Below are positions 41,404-42,238 of a stretch of 42,238 nucleotides of DNA, in pieces (the stretch's first letter is position 1; every line of letters begins with the position of its first letter). Origin of the DNA: Myxococcota bacterium (GTDB taxonomy: Bacteria; Myxococcota_A; UBA9160; UBA4427); NCBI GenBank assembly GCA_028823175.1, contig JAPKBZ010000034.1, forward strand, positions 1-42,238, written 5' to 3'. Made by a program: the position numbers and the translations under genes. Under the pieces are notes generated by a model, which was not told where the DNA came from, made no database searches, and saw only the letters and a list, made by a program, of their open reading frames with translations.

Positions 41404-41847
41404 ATGGCAGGAGCTGCACATCCCGAAGCAATGGCACCGCCGAAGAAGGGCCCGACCCGAACCGCACCGCCCCGGATGCCCGAGAGTTGGTGGGGCGCCC
41501 AGCGCATCCGTACCTATTTGCTCTTCGGGGCGACCGGGATCGTCTATTTTGTCGCGGGTACAGTCGTGCTGAAACTCGCCTGGGCTCTGGGCACGGGCCC
41601 TGAGGCCTGGGATCGCGCTCTCGGCAACCTGTCCCACCCGCTCTACCTGATCTTTCATGCGCTGACCCTGGTCTCGCTAATTTTTGTCGGGCTGCGCGCC
41701 TTCGGGACGATGATGCCCAAGATGCAGCCTCGCAACGGCCCCCTCCCCGTGTTGGCGGCAGGCACGGTCAAGGGGCTTTTTCTGAGCGTCTGGGTGGCTC
41801 TAACGGTACTGCTCGGTCTAGTCCTGGCTGGAAAGATCTTCCCATGA
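41404..41847 (+). CDS. frdC: Fumarate reductase membrane subunit C
   Basis: 147 aa, three predicted helices (LLFGATGIVYFVAGTVV, LYLIFHALTLVSLIFVGL, LFLSVWVALTVLLGLVLAG) after an extra Pro/Lys-rich N-terminus. GPEAW after helix 1 and a PK turn after helix 2 align with E. coli FrdC. By alignment from memory, Glu29 and His82 of that protein, important for the quinone site, fall at Gly and at Gly/Val here. GGGAGGG precedes ATG 41404. The stop overlaps frdD as ATGA. Confidence 0.85.
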   Translation: MAGAAHPEAMAPPKKGPTRTAPPRMPESWWGAQRIRTYLLFGATGIVYFVAGTVVLKLAWALGTGPEAWDRALGNLSHPLYLIFHALTLVSLIFVGLRAFGTMMPKMQPRNGPLPVLAAGTVKGLFLSVWVALTVLLGLVLAGKIFP

Positions 41848-42203
41848 AGCACCTTCTCCTGAAGCTCGAACCCATTATTTGGCTGCTCTTCGGAGCGGGT
41901 TTGTCGGTTGGGACCATGCTCTTGACGGGCTTCGTGATCGTTGTCGGCTTGGCGATTCCCATGGGCTTGGTCGATCCCTCGGCTCTCGCCTACCCCCGGG
42001 CTCATGCTCTTGCTTCGAGTGGGTTGGGGCGCCTGGTGGTCTTGGGGCTAATCGCGCTTCCGCTCTGGAAGGGTGCCCACCACATTCGCTCGCTCTCCGT
42101 CGATTTCCACGGCGGCGACCGCGACGGTGCCGTGGGCGGGCTGCTCTACTTGGCGGCTGCTATTTGCAGCGTGATGGGCATCATCGCCGTCGCTCAACTC
42201 TAA
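41844..42203 (+). CDS. frdD: Fumarate reductase membrane subunit D
   Basis: 119 aa, the size of E. coli FrdD, with three helices. EPIIWLLFGAG at the start and IALPLWKGAHHIR align with the FrdD segments EPVFWGLFGAG and VLPLWCGLHRMH. The His that corresponds to FrdD His80 is kept. ATG 41844 overlaps the frdC stop. With FrdC it anchors FrdAB to the membrane and supplies the quinone site. The window ends 35 nt after its stop; nothing further is visible. Confidence 0.85.
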   Translation: MKHLLLKLEPIIWLLFGAGLSVGTMLLTGFVIVVGLAIPMGLVDPSALAYPRAHALASSGLGRLVVLGLIALPLWKGAHHIRSLSVDFHGGDRDGAVGGLLYLAAAICSVMGIIAVAQL

Positions 42204-42238
42204 GCTCTTCTTTACAAGCCCTCTCCTAAGCCCCTCTC

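Overview
The window is about 42 kb of high-GC DNA, roughly 60% by eye, from a Gram-negative bacterium. It carries lipoprotein signal peptidase, AsmA-like and HAE3-type RND envelope proteins, a NtrB/NtrC-like pair, Mpl and MoeA. The mix suggests a deltaproteobacterial-type lineage (Myxococcota or Desulfobacterota sense). That placement is inference from gene content, not a computed phylogeny. There is no rRNA, tRNA, insertion sequence, phage or CRISPR array, and the genes read as chromosomal housekeeping plus a few accessory functions.

Layout, left to right. 1-2.7 kb: end of rpsF, then rpsR, rplI and dnaB. 2.8-6.4 kb: L,D-carboxypeptidase, a serine beta-lactamase-fold hydrolase and Mpl, an apparent murein-peptide recycling cassette. 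6.4-10.05 kb, minus strand: a PadR regulator, a membrane-anchored MutS-like ATPase and thiD. 10.2-16.1 kb: an exported LolA-like protein, an Mrp/NBP35 ATPase without the usual CxxC pair, a questin-oxidase-family protein, an exported amidohydrolase coupled to a GH18-like membrane-anchored protein, and lspA. 16.2-20.7 kb, minus strand: four genes chained by 4-nt overlaps, ntrB-like kinase, ntrC-like regulator, thiE and a CNT-family transporter. 20.8-25 kb: moeA converging on a large AsmA-like protein. 25.2-28 kb: a small XRE regulator followed by ptsP (EI-Ntr). 27.9-32.3 kb, minus strand: a GT-C-like membrane protein and leuS. 32.4-38.1 kb: a DUF299 kinase/phosphorylase regulator, an HAE3 RND transporter, a D-2-hydroxyacid dehydrogenase and a YacP-like NYN protein. 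38.1-38.9 kb: repeats, a doubtful small ORF and a structured leader. 38.9-42.2 kb: a complete frdABCD-type fumarate reductase operon.

Several systems connect. Nitrogen/PEP signalling is represented by the NtrB/NtrC-like pair, PtsP and the DUF299 regulator. Thiamine synthesis is split between thiD and the thiE-transporter operon. Envelope upkeep is represented by the murein cassette, lspA, AsmA and RND. Respiration is represented by FrdABCD, whose membrane subunits keep the Frd architecture but appear to lack two quinone-site residues known from the E. coli enzyme.

The observations most worth a second look are: a probable AUU start codon for ptsP behind a UUCG hairpin; four 21-bp repeats whose A5 tracts are phased at two helical turns; the altered GQxE motif of the thiE-linked transporter; the quinone-site substitutions in FrdC; and intrinsic terminators placed inside 5' leaders of the LolA-like gene and frdA. 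I did not find a clear new multi-gene defence or secretion system.
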